From assembly GCA_031316115.1 (NCBI GenBank), contig JALDRC010000001.1:186001-250000 (forward strand): 64,000 nucleotides of DNA, written 5' to 3'. Source of the DNA: Nitrososphaeraceae archaeon. Its GTDB lineage: Archaea > Thermoproteota > Nitrososphaeria > Nitrososphaerales > Nitrososphaeraceae. This document shows positions 7,901 through 16,546 of the stretch, in pieces. Both the position numbers and the translations under genes were made by a program. The notes under the pieces were generated by a model. It saw only the letters and a program-made list of their open reading frames with translations, was not told where the DNA came from and ran no database searches. Each line of letters starts with the position of its first letter. The stretch's first letter is position 1.

Positions 7901-9418
7901 ATGAATGTAACAGATTCTAAAACTGTTCTGTTAATAAGTACTATTGGGGTAGCAATTTTTGCAGCAAATACTTTGTTTTTTGTTTTGCCATTTCAAAACG
8001 CTTTTGCCCATCATATACTAAAAGAAATTAAAGTAGCTGAAAGACCCATGTTAATTTCCCTGGATGATCCATTATTGTTTGTATCAAATTTAGGCAAACC
8101 AGTGATATCTGTTATTAGTACGGTTTCTGATCAAGTAATTGGATCTATTAATACTACAAATGGTATAATTGACGTTGAAGGTATTGTAGATAAAAATAAA
8201 GTGTATGTTACTACCTTTCAAACTGGGGAAATCGAAATATATGATCTAACAACAAAGGAACTGATAAAAAAAATCCCCTTACCAGGTTCTATCATACATT
8301 TTCCGCAGAGGTTAGCAGATACTGCGTTGGTAACCTCAACAGTAATTACCGGGGGATCATCTATGGACTATAACCCCAATAATGAAATGTTATATGTAGC
8401 AAACTACAATACAAATGAAATCATAGTTATAGATACAAAAAATAATGATTCAATAGTAAAAACCATAGCTGTTTCTCCACATCCAATAGATGTAAAAATA
8501 GATCCTATTACTAATCAAGTCTTAGTAACAAGTTTTGCCTCCAAAAAATTGACATTTATTTCTGGAGATACAAATGAAATAACTGAAACAATAGATACAG
8601 GTATATCTCCCTGGGGTATTGGTATAGATAAAGGAGAGCATCGTGCATATATTGCTCATCATAATAGTCCTTATATTGCAGTAGTAGATCTTTTAAATAA
8701 AAAAGTAATTAAGCAAATACCAATTGGATTTGAATCACAATCAATAGTAGTCGATGCCAATGAACATAAAGTATATGTATCATTTCATGATATTGACAAA
8801 ATCTTAAAAATTAATGGACAAAATAATGAAATCGAGACGGAAATACAACTAGAAGGCAGAATACCAAACGACATAGCTGTTGATCCCAATTCCCACAAGT
8901 TATATGCATCGATAAAATCTTCTAATGATCTTTTTGTTATGGGTCCAGAATCGTATGCTGTTAGTGTCCCTGTGGTTACAAGAGAACCTCCAATCTTGTT
9001 TGTAGATAATATGATAGTACATGGCCAGGATGTCAAAATAATTAATCCTGTAATTATGGATACTCTTACTCCAGGTGCTGAAGAAAGTTATAATTTAACA
9101 TCTGCTGCTATTTTAGACACTGAAAATAAAACCATATACATGTATGTAACATCTCCTGATGGAGGAAATTTACAAATAAAAATACCAAAAACACTAGTAG
9201 ATTCTATTACTGATATTCCAGCAGAAGGGAATGTAACAAATACCAAAATTACGCTCTTAGTAGATGGGATTAAAACCAAATTCGAAGAACTACCGACATC
9301 GACTAAAATAGATAGTGTTGATAATGGCGAACAACGACAATACACAACAAAAGAGATTTCAGTATTCATTCCGAAAGGGGATAAAAAGATAGAGATTACC
9401 GGAAGGAGTATTTCCTAA
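7901..9418 (+). CDS. Secreted YVTN-type beta-propeller protein
   Basis: A 505-residue protein starting with ATG at 7901. An in-frame TTG at 7880 would add seven residues but lies closer to the TATA-like box. It has an N-terminal hydrophobic signal/anchor (TVLLISTIGVAIFAAN..FVLPF) ending at AFAHH. About six YncE/YVTN repeats follow, with phrases such as MLYVANYNTNEIIVID, RAYIAHHNSPYIAVVD and KVYVSFHDIDKI, forming a seven-bladed-type propeller. The last 150 residues form a separate beta-rich domain. The protein is expected outside the membrane. Propellers of this class serve binding, scaffolding or cell-surface roles, and no catalytic motif is seen. It is transcribed alone. Confidence 0.85.
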   Translation: MNVTDSKTVLLISTIGVAIFAANTLFFVLPFQNAFAHHILKEIKVAERPMLISLDDPLLFVSNLGKPVISVISTVSDQVIGSINTTNGIIDVEGIVDKNKVYVTTFQTGEIEIYDLTTKELIKKIPLPGSIIHFPQRLADTALVTSTVITGGSSMDYNPNNEMLYVANYNTNEIIVIDTKNNDSIVKTIAVSPHPIDVKIDPITNQVLVTSFASKKLTFISGDTNEITETIDTGISPWGIGIDKGEHRAYIAHHNSPYIAVVDLLNKKVIKQIPIGFESQSIVVDANEHKVYVSFHDIDKILKINGQNNEIETEIQLEGRIPNDIAVDPNSHKLYASIKSSNDLFVMGPESYAVSVPVVTREPPILFVDNMIVHGQDVKIINPVIMDTLTPGAEESYNLTSAAILDTENKTIYMYVTSPDGGNLQIKIPKTLVDSITDIPAEGNVTNTKITLLVDGIKTKFEELPTSTKIDSVDNGEQRQYTTKEISVFIPKGDKKIEITGRSIS

Positions 9419-10400
9419 AAGGATATCTCTTAATTTTTTATATAATTCTAAAAATCTATAATTTTTGATAATAGTTTTTTATGATCAAAATAATCAGTAT
9501 GTCAAAAATTTAGACATTATGAATTTTAATATATAAACCTGAATGTTATAATAAAATTCTTCGGAAATCTCTTAAATTGCGATTATAGCTTAAAAAGAGG
9601 GAAGCTATGTAATATACCTGCTATTTTGAAGCAGGTATAAATTTTATACCATCCAATTAGACTTAAACATTTAATTACAATCATAAATCTCCTACTTCTA
9701 TCTTTTCTTGTATCTAAGAAACTAGTCTGTACTACATTTAGTCATTATGAAACTTCAAATTCGTTAGGTTTTTTTAAATCATAGTAACCTTTAAGAGTTA
9801 TCCAATGACCAAAATCGTAAAATCATTAAATGGTATTGAACAAAAGAAACATAATATATGTCAATATAAAACATAAATTCCAAAGGAGTAGAACAAGAAA
9901 TAATCTATAAAGGAAACAATTCTACATTTACTTCTTAAATGATAAGGAAAATTAGTGCATAAAAATATCCTACAAGAATATGGTGTTAAAGAGAACAAAG
10001 TTATGGCATAACAGTTTTAGAAAGTTATTTACAAGATATGAAAAGAAAGATGATAACTGTTGAGTTTGTCTAAGTCTTATTGTTTACACTAGGCAAATTT
10101 TGAGGTAGGCTTAGATTACTAGACATTAAGATATCATTTTTTTATAGTATAACAACTAGAGTAACTAACATTTTTATCATTTTAATTTTAGAACAAAACT
10201 ATTTTTTCTTGTATATTGTTGTGATTTGTTATTAATGTTACTATAAATATATTAAATAACTTTAATAAACTATTTACAATTTGAAATCAAATATACTTAG
10301 AGAAAAGTACAAAAAAGAAATACAATGATATCAGAATTCATGTTATAGACAAAGAACAAAGTTTGAAAACTTTATATTTAAAGTCTTTACAGAGATTGTT
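9419..10400. other. Intergenic region, about 980 bp
   Basis: No open frame with protein-like composition is visible on either strand. The only structure that stands out is the pair of stem-loops at 9585-9639. A promoter for the membrane-protein pair is expected just before 10401: the AT stretch 'tttatatttaaag' at about 10370-10383 is a suitable TATA region. Confidence 0.5.
9585..9639. other. Two adjacent perfect stem-loops
   Basis: Stem 1 pairs ATAGCTT (9585-9591) with AAGCTAT (9602-9608) around a 10-nt loop. Stem 2 pairs TATACCTGCT (9613-9622) with AGCAGGTATA (9630-9639), a perfect 10-bp stem with the loop ATTTTGA. Only four bases separate the two. They lie about 170 bases after the propeller gene, so they could form the 3' end structure of its mRNA or part of a small RNA. 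The strand is undetermined. Confidence 0.5.
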
Positions 10401-10706
10401 ATGAAATTTTTGCTCTCTAAATTTATCCTTTTACATTTTCTTTTTATCATTGTGGTATCCTATAGTAATCAATGTTTCACATTTGTTACAGTGTTTTCAC
10501 AAGAAGATAATAAGAAAGGGTTTGGAATACAAGAAAGGGAACGAGCTAGAATTCACACTGAAAATAATTCTGAGATTGTTAAGAATGACTTTACCGGTTT
10601 CATTCTCATTGGCACAATTATCGCCATTATTGGAGTAAGCTCGTATGCTTTATACAAAATTTATATAATTAGGAGAAAATCAAACAAATCTAAAGTAAAA
10701 AAATAA
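10401..10706 (+). CDS. Small membrane protein, first gene of a membrane pair
   Basis: A 101-residue protein starting at ATG 10401. It has an N-terminal hydrophobic segment (LLSKFILLHFLFIIVVSYS, signal or anchor), a charged extracellular loop with QERERARIHTENN, a second transmembrane helix at about residues 65-86 (FILIGTIIAIIGVSSYALY) and a strongly basic cytoplasmic tail. The topology is bitopic or two-span. The next gene starts 26 bases after its stop and encodes a multi-span membrane protein, so the two probably form an operon. No family is recognised. Confidence 0.6.
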   Translation: MKFLLSKFILLHFLFIIVVSYSNQCFTFVTVFSQEDNKKGFGIQERERARIHTENNSEIVKNDFTGFILIGTIIAIIGVSSYALYKIYIIRRKSNKSKVKK

Positions 10707-10731
10707 TCTTATGGTTTCCAGTTGAAAAAAA

Positions 10732-11247
10732 GTGCTATCGACTTTTAATAATAACACCATATTGCTTTTAGTGATTTTATTTTTGTTATCCATTCAATTC
10801 TCCTATTCTGAGAATCACAACAATAGAAGTCTAATGCATAACAATGCCGATTTATTTGGCTGGATTTCAATCAGCTGTGGATTAATAGCTAATATTCCAT
10901 TTATTCTATATTTACGTGTTAAAAAAATATCAGTCAAAAAGTTAGGTGGAGGAGATAGTTTAACCCGAAATCTTGCCCTTGAACATAGTCCCATCCTTAA
11001 TTTTCATATTGCTTTGAATCTAGTAGGATTTTTTGCAGGATTATTTCATGGAATATTGTTGATACGTGGAATAGATTTTATTTCTATATCATTATCAATT
11101 GTTATAACAACAATTACCGTTAGTGGTATTTTACTAAGATTTGCAAAATTTAGAGTTCTGAACCAATTTAATCGAATGATGCACTCCCATGTCATCTTAT
11201 CAGTTTTACTTGTAATTCTGATAATTCTGCATATATTAATTTCCTAA
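10732..11247 (+). CDS. Multi-span membrane protein, cytochrome b561/ferric-reductase-like
   Basis: A 171-residue protein with an apparent GTG start at 10732 and an N-terminal signal-like segment, followed by about four membrane helices. Several histidines sit in or beside helices: EHSPILNFHIALN, GLFHGILL, MMHSHVILS and LIILHILIS. Paired His residues on successive helices are how b-type haem is held in cytochrome b561 and ferric-reductase-like membrane domains, so a haem-binding electron carrier is plausible. This is inferred from spacing alone. It follows the small membrane protein at 10401 closely. An alternative is a structural membrane protein without haem. Confidence 0.6.
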   Translation: MLSTFNNNTILLLVILFLLSIQFSYSENHNNRSLMHNNADLFGWISISCGLIANIPFILYLRVKKISVKKLGGGDSLTRNLALEHSPILNFHIALNLVGFFAGLFHGILLIRGIDFISISLSIVITTITVSGILLRFAKFRVLNQFNRMMHSHVILSVLLVILIILHILIS

Positions 11248-12016
11248 AAGATTGGTTTTTAATGTTTTAAAAGAATATTTGTTAAATTTTAGATTTATAA
11301 TTGATATCTGATAAAATTTATATAATTTGAATATTAGCTTCCGAATTGAGGAAAAATGTTTGTTAAATTTTTTATGAATCAGATAATTAATAGAGGGCCT
11401 TATATTATCTTCTTAATAAATTTGAAACGCATAATATTCTATCTTAATTCAAAGGGAATTAACTATAGCTAACAGTATTCTAAAAATGCTATCCGAATAA
11501 AATTACAAATAAATATAACGTTCTACTTTAATATATTCTCTGAATCTATCATTTTCTTATTTTAATTAGAATCATTCAAATCTTAAAATTATTCGAACTG
11601 TCCATTTGAGAATAAAAAATAAGGAATACAGGCAAATCCCCTATTAGATGGTCTTAATAATATCAAATTTCCATGGTATTATAACCTGATTTTTTGTAAA
11701 CCTCGATACAGGAATTATTTTGTTCATCAATTATATGGTAGAGCATACAAATAAAATTTGATATAACTCATTTTCCACAAACTGAGATTTTAAATTACTT
11801 CATAAAATTCCCTACAAAAACAACCTACAAATATATATTTTAGATTTTAAAAGAAAGGAAATTTATATTTAGAAATGTCGATGCTTAGTCCATTAAGGTA
11901 TTGCAAAAAATAAATATTCAAAAAAATATGTCAATTTAATAACGAAGCTGATTTTTGTAATTCGTTCTTTTTAGGTCTATTCTTTTTACCAAATTTACAT
12001 TATTTTGTTGGTTTGT
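11248..12016. other. Intergenic region, about 770 bp
   Basis: The region lies between the membrane pair and the convergent Usp gene. Frames are short and AT-driven, and I see no gene, RNA or repeat that can be supported. T-rich runs just after 11247 and near 12000 could serve as transcription termination signals for the two converging genes. Confidence 0.4.
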
Positions 12017-12484
12017 TTATCTTACAATTAACACAGGACAATGAGAATAAGTCATGACTTTAGATGCTACACTTCCTAATAACAATCTCTTAATTCCTGT
12101 CCTCCCCTTGGTACCTATTACAATTAGATCTACATTATTTTTTTCAGAAAACTCAATAATACTAGAAACGATAGAATGAGATTCTATTATCTCAGTTTTT
12201 ATCTGAATTTCTCTTTCCTTGGAATATTTTTTAGAAATATTCTTAATTGAATCAAACCATTCATGTACCTCATCTTTTCTCTCTTCGATTAATTTTTTGG
12301 TTTGTTCAGGTACCTCTGTTCCAAAATAATGTATCCCTTCGCCTATTTCTCCCGGATGTAAAACGTGTAGAATATCTAATTCAGCATTGTACTTAGCAGA
12401 TAATATTATTCCATATTCAGCAGCATTCATGGAAAAGTCTGAACCATCTATTGGGACGAGTATTTTTGAAAATTTCGTTTCCAT
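12017..12484 (-). CDS. Universal stress protein (UspA family)
   Basis: A single-domain Usp of 156 residues, taking the ATG at 12484. Upstream in-frame codons to 12526 would add a 14-residue tail that does not fit the family. It opens with the typical FSKILVPIDGSDFS strand and ends with the nucleotide-binding loop GTKGRTGIKRLLLGS followed by the C-terminal strand CPVLIVR. The GxxG-9x-G(S) motif is complete, so it should bind ATP. It is cytoplasmic and probably part of a stress response. Two further Usp genes lie at 16547 and 20839; the three are clearly diverged paralogues. Confidence 0.93.
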   Translation of the reverse strand: METKFSKILVPIDGSDFSMNAAEYGIILSAKYNAELDILHVLHPGEIGEGIHYFGTEVPEQTKKLIEERKDEVHEWFDSIKNISKKYSKEREIQIKTEIIESHSIVSSIIEFSEKNNVDLIVIGTKGRTGIKRLLLGSVASKVMTYSHCPVLIVR

Positions 12485-12644
12485 AATTTTCTTTCCATAA
12501 TTTCTATAATATAAGGTAAATCCCAATCAAAGATAAATATTCAACTATTTTTATACATCTATGATGCATATTTGTGTTTATTCCATGCTTGTTCTGAAGC
12601 ATTCATCCATTAACCTTAACAACGGCCTAAATCTTTTAAGTTAA

Positions 12645-12857
12645 TTATAAATCTAGTTTCAAGTATTTAACAAAATTTTTATCTGGCAAATTCACAAAGC
12701 TGAATTCTTTTTCGATTTCCTTTTCTATGGTTTGAATGTCTGCCTGTGATATTCCAGTATCCTTGGTAGTAGAAAGAAATGGTAATATCAGCCCATATCC
12801 AGAAAGGTATCTAGATAGGCCTTTCTGGTATGTCTTGAATATGGGCTGAATGAACTA
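12645..12857 (-). pseudogene. C-terminal remnant of an unidentified gene
   Basis: The minus-strand frame closed by a TAA at 12645 runs about 70 codons with protein-like composition: GLILPFLSTTKDTGISQAD, then IQTIEKEIEKEFSFVNLPD and a KYLKLDL end. It has no usable start codon and is cut by a TAG upstream. Immediately upstream another frame (ATG near 12942) reads MTLQDLRMICNPYSLKIKG and stops within 43 codons. Both look like pieces of a decayed gene of the integrated element. The family is unknown. Confidence 0.4.
12789..12848. repeat. Interrupted inverted repeat
   Basis: CAGCCCATAT (12789-12798) and CCAGAAAGG (12799-12807) are repeated in inverted order as CCTTTCTGG (12820-12828) and ATATGGGCTG (12839-12848), with a 12-base loop and a 10-base insertion (TATGTCTTGA) in the right arm only. 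It lies within decayed coding sequence. Confidence 0.7.
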
Positions 12858-13084
12858 AGGGTATGTCATGTTTGGCAGATGCAATACCTTTGATCTTGAG
12901 AGAATATGGATTGCATATCATTCTCAAGTCTTGTAAGGTCATAATATTTCCTCCATGTTTTATTTAACCATGTTAGAACTTGGTTAACTCATGATTCTTT
13001 TACTTGTTGTAGATGTACATTTCTATTGTTATTAGTAGATGAAACTTGCTTTAGTTTTTCCTTCATATCTTCTACGACCTCCAT

Positions 13085-13445
13085 AGTCACTTTAGTTATT
13101 CAAGAATCATTAAAAAATCCATTTTATGGTTGTAAATATCTTTTATCAATGCTTAAGAAGCCAATCTCTCTTGACAATTCCTGTCTTTTTCGTCTCGGAG
13201 GCTATCAACCAATTGTTTCTATGATTTTGTCCAACCTTTTGATTTATCTAGAATATTGGTAATGTAGTAGTTCATGTGTGATTCTAGAATCTTTTTTGTC
13301 TAGTCTTTCAAATTATAGAAATCTTTTGATAAAGTAGGTTCACTTATCTGTAGCATTTTCGAAACATCTGCTTGATTCAAATCGTTAACTTATGATTCTT
13401 GTTTCTCATTGCTTCTCCATTTTAGGCTTTCTTTATGTTTGTAGG
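13085..13445 (-). pseudogene. Helix-turn-helix protein with in-frame stops
   Basis: On the minus strand one frame reads LNQADVSKMLQISEPTLSK, a convincing helix-turn-helix, followed by DFYNLKD and a TAG. The same frame continues with KKILESHMNYYITNILDK to a second TAG, KQLVDSLRDEKDR to a TAA, then ALIKDIYNHKMDFL. Three stops without loss of frame, plus a one-base shift before the HTH, show a relatively young pseudogene. The HTH followed by a long helical region resembles thaumarchaeal terminase-small-subunit-like regulators found in integrated elements (family recollection, not verified). Confidence 0.6.
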
Positions 13446-13644
13446 TGGTTTACCATATCAGATATTTATTCAATGATAGTTGACCTTGAAGACAATAGCG
13501 ATAATGAAAAATAAATTATTATTGGTTCTCTTTTCTTTCTTCTTTATCCCACAATCATATTAGATGAGTTCCAATTCCATCCCACGGTGTTGTGAATACA
13601 CACTTTTTTACGATATTTTGCATTTTATTAATAGTGATTTGTAC

Positions 13645-13848
13645 TCATTCCCATGGATTTCCTAATGGAGAAATATCATAATCCCATTTCTTCTGTATAA
13701 TCTGGATCATTCCAATATTTGGTTGCAACAGTTCTTCAGGGTGCTTATCTTTAGCATGCCTCAAATAATCTTGTTCTGTATCAAATTGTTTAGGACAATA
13801 GTAACACTTGATTGATTGATTATTTTCATTATTATTATTTTTATTCAT
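13645..13848 (-). CDS. Small C2H2 zinc-finger protein
   Basis: A 67-residue protein from the ATG at 13848; an upstream TTG at 13878 is possible. After an Asn-rich N-terminus it carries one classical finger: C-x2-C, then twelve residues including the hydrophobic F and L, then H-x4-H (CYYCPKQF..YLRHAKDKH). It ends IQKKWDYDISPLGNPWE. Single C2H2 fingers of this size occur in archaeal chromosomes and in archaeal viruses and plasmids, usually as presumed DNA-binding regulators. Its neighbours are remnants of an integrated element, which suggests it came with that element. Confidence 0.7.
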   Translation of the reverse strand: MNKNNNNENNQSIKCYYCPKQFDTEQDYLRHAKDKHPEELLQPNIGMIQIIQKKWDYDISPLGNPWE

Positions 13849-13879
13849 TTCAAATACAATATAATTATTACAAAACAAC

Positions 13880-14399
13880 TACTTAATCATGTCATTACTT
13901 TTATTCATTTATCTCTGTAAGACTCCCTTTTCTTTTGGTGCTTGTGTCTTTACTCTTCTGTAACCATAATGTAGACACACAAGTGAAGTTACCTTCTACA
14001 TCATTGTTTCAGTATACCTTTGCTATTTCAATTTGTTGTCTTTGTTTTGCTTCATCTTCATGTTATTCTTGAAATTCAGCTTTACAAAAAGAGAATGCTA
14101 ATTTTGTTCAATGCTTTGGAGCATCAGGTCATTCTGAGATCAGGTCAAGAACATAGAAAGTGAAATGTCCTAAAGGGCAGCAGATTTAATCTTAGATATG
14201 CTACAAATTGGAGAAGGAATTGAAGCAATTCAAGAGATTATTTCAAATAATAATGTAAGGAAAAAGATGTTTGAATAATCGTAATAGAAATTATCAATCA
14301 GCATAACAAAATAGATACAATGTTGGACATAAAGAAAAATTAAATACAAAAAGAAACTTGAAATATTTTTAGAAAATTTTCCTATATTTATTTCTAATA
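13880..14399 (-). pseudogene. Decayed coding remnants next to the IS481 element
   Basis: No intact gene. On the minus strand one frame reads CKAEFQE-stop-HEDEAKQRQQ, then IEIAKVY-stop-NNDVEGNFTCVST, a protein-like sequence with several stops. On the plus strand a fragment near 14192-14278 reads LDMLQIGEGIEAIQEIIS and ends in TAA. These are probably leftovers of the same integrated element as the helix-turn-helix pseudogene. Families are not recognised. Confidence 0.35.
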
Positions 14400-14415
14400 T
14401 CTAAAAAAATTTAAA

Positions 14416-15361
14416 TGTATTATCCCACCACATGTGTTACACTCCTATTATATACTTGTACTGGTGTCATGTAGTTCAATGACATATGTACTCTTTTGTT
14501 ATTATAGTATTTAATAAATTGTTCATGTCTTTTGAATCTAGGTCTTTCTAAATCATATGTACGATGCCATCTCTCTATCTTTCCTAGTGTAGTAGGTTTT
14601 CCTATACCACCCATAATATGTTGTATATCATTTTCCTTGCAGAAAGAATCAAAATCTGATTGCAATGTAGAATGTGAATTATAGAATTGTGAACCATGGT
14701 CTGTTAGTATCTGTAATGGTTTTCCATATTTTCTGATTGTGCGTTTTAAGAGGTAAATAATTTTGTCTGATGTACCTTCTATACATTTGATAGATGATAA
14801 TACATATCTACTGTGATCATCGAAAATAGATATCAACCATTTTCCTTCGTTTTCTATAACTTTCAGGTCAATTTGCCATAATTCATTTGGAAATTTACGC
14901 TCAAATCGTATGTATTTTCTTTTATTTCTGGGTTTAGTGATAGGATTGTTGTTTAATCCATTTTTGCATAAAATTCTGTATACTGTCATATGACCGACCT
15001 TTAGGTTGTATTGATTTGTAAGAGTTCCCTGTATTTTGTGTGGACAGTAATTGTATTTCTTTCTTAAATGTACTATTTTCTGTTCTATCTTTTTATCTAT
15101 CTTATGGATTGTATGTGGTCTTTTAGATCTATCTTTTAGTCCATCCAATCCCTCTTTTTTGTACCTGTTCCAGTATCTATAGAAACTCATTCTGGATATG
15201 CGTATATGTTTACAGATGTCAGTTACTTTCCATCCTTCGAGTTTACGTCTTATACACCATCTTCTTATCTTTTCTAAATCTCTTTTATACTGCATCTGGT
15301 GTAACAACACTCCTTACTCTCGCCAAGTAAAAGAGTGTAACAGATGTTATGGGATAATACA
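14416..15361 (-). mobile_element. Intact IS481-family insertion sequence with target duplication
   Basis: A 946-bp element bounded by imperfect inverted repeats of about 30 bp: the left end begins TGTATTATCCCACCACATG and the right end, read inward, begins TGTATTATCCCATAACATC. Both continue into TGTTACACTC. The element is flanked by a perfect 16-bp direct repeat, TCTAAAAAAATTTAAA, at 14400-14415 and 15362-15377, which is the target-site duplication. It holds one complete DDE transposase gene. The intact ends, duplication and gene indicate a recent insertion. The right end lies only 39 bp before the YCII-like gene. Confidence 0.9.
14420..15295 (-). CDS. IS481-type DDE transposase
   Basis: A 291-residue transposase from the ATG at 15295; an in-frame TTG at 15310 would add five residues. 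The N-terminal half has two helix-turn-helix regions (GWKVTDICKHIRISRMSFY and YNYCPHKIQGTLTNQY). The C-terminal half is an RNase-H-like integrase core with D in LWQIDLKVI, D in QILTDHGSQFY and E in LGKIERWHRTY, followed by YNNKRVHMSLNYMTPVQVY, which is typical of IS481. All three catalytic residues are present and the frame is intact, so it is probably active. Confidence 0.95.
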   Translation of the reverse strand: MQYKRDLEKIRRWCIRRKLEGWKVTDICKHIRISRMSFYRYWNRYKKEGLDGLKDRSKRPHTIHKIDKKIEQKIVHLRKKYNYCPHKIQGTLTNQYNLKVGHMTVYRILCKNGLNNNPITKPRNKRKYIRFERKFPNELWQIDLKVIENEGKWLISIFDDHSRYVLSSIKCIEGTSDKIIYLLKRTIRKYGKPLQILTDHGSQFYNSHSTLQSDFDSFCKENDIQHIMGGIGKPTTLGKIERWHRTYDLERPRFKRHEQFIKYYNNKRVHMSLNYMTPVQVYNRSVTHVVG

Positions 15362-15400
15362 TCTAAAAAAATTTAAATGATTAGTTCATATGATATTGTA

Positions 15401-15694
15401 ATGAGATTTCTTGTAACTACTGAAGTTTTTGAAACTATTCATAATCAAGATGATTTAAAACGACATCAAGACTTAATTAGCTCACAAATTAAAACAATAA
15501 TGAATTCAGGAAAACTAGTTAGCGGAGGACAATTTTCTGATAAGCGTGGTCATTTTTTTGTAATAGATGTAGAAAACGAAGTGGAGTTATTAGAATTATT
15601 AGGCAGAAATTTCTTAGATTCTTGTAAAGTTGAAAGCCATCCTATTGTATCTTTTGAAGATCTTTTTGCATTCTTCCAAAGACATCCTCCATAA
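15401..15694 (+). CDS. Small YCII/muconolactone-isomerase-like ferredoxin-fold protein
   Basis: A 97-residue protein using the ATG at 15401. An upstream in-frame ATG at 15377 lies inside the duplicated target site of the adjacent IS and is less likely. It shows the beta-alpha-beta-beta pattern of dimeric alpha/beta-barrel proteins: MRFLVTTEVFE, a helix, then GKLVSGGQFSDKRGHFFVIDV, a helix, and a final strand VESHPIVSFEDL. No catalytic residue can be assigned. The IS insertion 39 bp upstream may have replaced its promoter. Confidence 0.6.
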   Translation: MRFLVTTEVFETIHNQDDLKRHQDLISSQIKTIMNSGKLVSGGQFSDKRGHFFVIDVENEVELLELLGRNFLDSCKVESHPIVSFEDLFAFFQRHPP

Positions 15695-15776
15695 AATTTA
15701 TGTAACCTTTCTATCTTGTATTTTTTGAAAATATTAGATTATTCTTCTTGAGATACTTCTGTTATCAAATCAAGTT

Positions 15777-15911
15777 TTATTTTGAATTTTCATAATATCT
15801 TTTTATTGCTTCCATCTCTGATGCTTCTAACAAACAATAAAAAATATTTGATTCTCTATTAAAGAAGATGTTGATATGTCTGACCCCAAATTCATCAGTA
15901 AATGTATTCAT
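15777..15911 (-). pseudogene. DUF4242/nickel-binding-like protein fragment, probably frameshifted
   Basis: A 44-residue frame starts at ATG 15911. It reads TDEFGVRHINIFFNRESN then FYCLLEASEMEAIKRYYEN, which matches the C-terminal half of DUF4242 (SCO4226-like) proteins: a strand, then the CLFEAPDxEAI helix. Just upstream, a different frame carries DHKMHEIDEETT, which could be the missing N-terminal part, so a frameshift probably split the gene. A short genuine gene is less likely because half the fold would be absent. Confidence 0.4.
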
Positions 15912-15946
15912 AATTAGGTTGTTTCCTCATCTATCTCGTGCATTTT

Positions 15947-16099
15947 ATGATCCAAAAATACAGGTATCAGAAACTAAATCACACACCAAACAAAATTACT
16001 TTAACATTTAGGATAGTTCTAGGTATGGTATTCATAGTAGGTTTAGTATTACTCTGGGGTGAATACGAATGTAATTTAGTAGTAGATTCCAAACATTGA
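15947..16099 (+). CDS. Small single-span membrane protein (50 residues)
   Basis: ATG at 15947, TGA at 16097. The N-terminus is basic and polar (MIQKYRYQKLNHTPNK), followed by one hydrophobic helix (FRIVLGMVFIVGLVLLW) and a short polar tail with one cysteine (GEYECNLVVDSKH). Positive-inside topology is clear. No family is recognised. It is too short for firm support; the membrane-protein logic is the only evidence. Confidence 0.4.
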   Translation: MIQKYRYQKLNHTPNKITLTFRIVLGMVFIVGLVLLWGEYECNLVVDSKH

Positions 16100-16546
16100 C
16101 AAAAAATGTTTTCAAATACCTCATTAGTCTAGTGAGTTAATAATGGAAAAATAATAACATATACAAGAAATACATAACCACAATGATAACGTTGCGTTAT
16201 GTAGCTTTTGGAAATTAATTTGAGTAGTACTTGCCCAGGTTATTCGATGCTTATGGTATTTTTTCTAATTCTGAAGTTTAGATAATAATTCATTTTTAAA
16301 TCTTCATGTATTTCTTTCAGGTGCCTTGACGTTGAAATTATTTTCCCAATATTCGTATGCCGTGCGATGGGTGTTCAAATCATTGTAGTAAAGAATAGTT
16401 CTTGGATAATTTGTAATATTATTATTTTCCACCAGAAATCTGGAATAGATATCACATATTATAGAGATTTATCTGATGGGTCAGAGTCATCAAATGACAC
16501 TTAAATTTTAAAATATTTTAACAATCTCAATTTTTTATCTTACTTG
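16100..16546. other. Intergenic region, about 450 bp
   Basis: No supportable gene or RNA. Short minus-strand frames such as TSRHLKEIHEDLKMNYYLN look protein-like but have neither start nor continuation, and may be decayed sequence. Confidence 0.35.

Noticed and set aside
13026-13262. Plus-strand 78-residue ORF
   Set aside because: It is antisense to the HTH pseudogene, whose protein-like frame is on the minus strand.
13085-13445. TAG decoded as an amino acid in the HTH gene
   Set aside because: TAA also occurs in the same frame and a frameshift precedes it; ordinary decay fits better.
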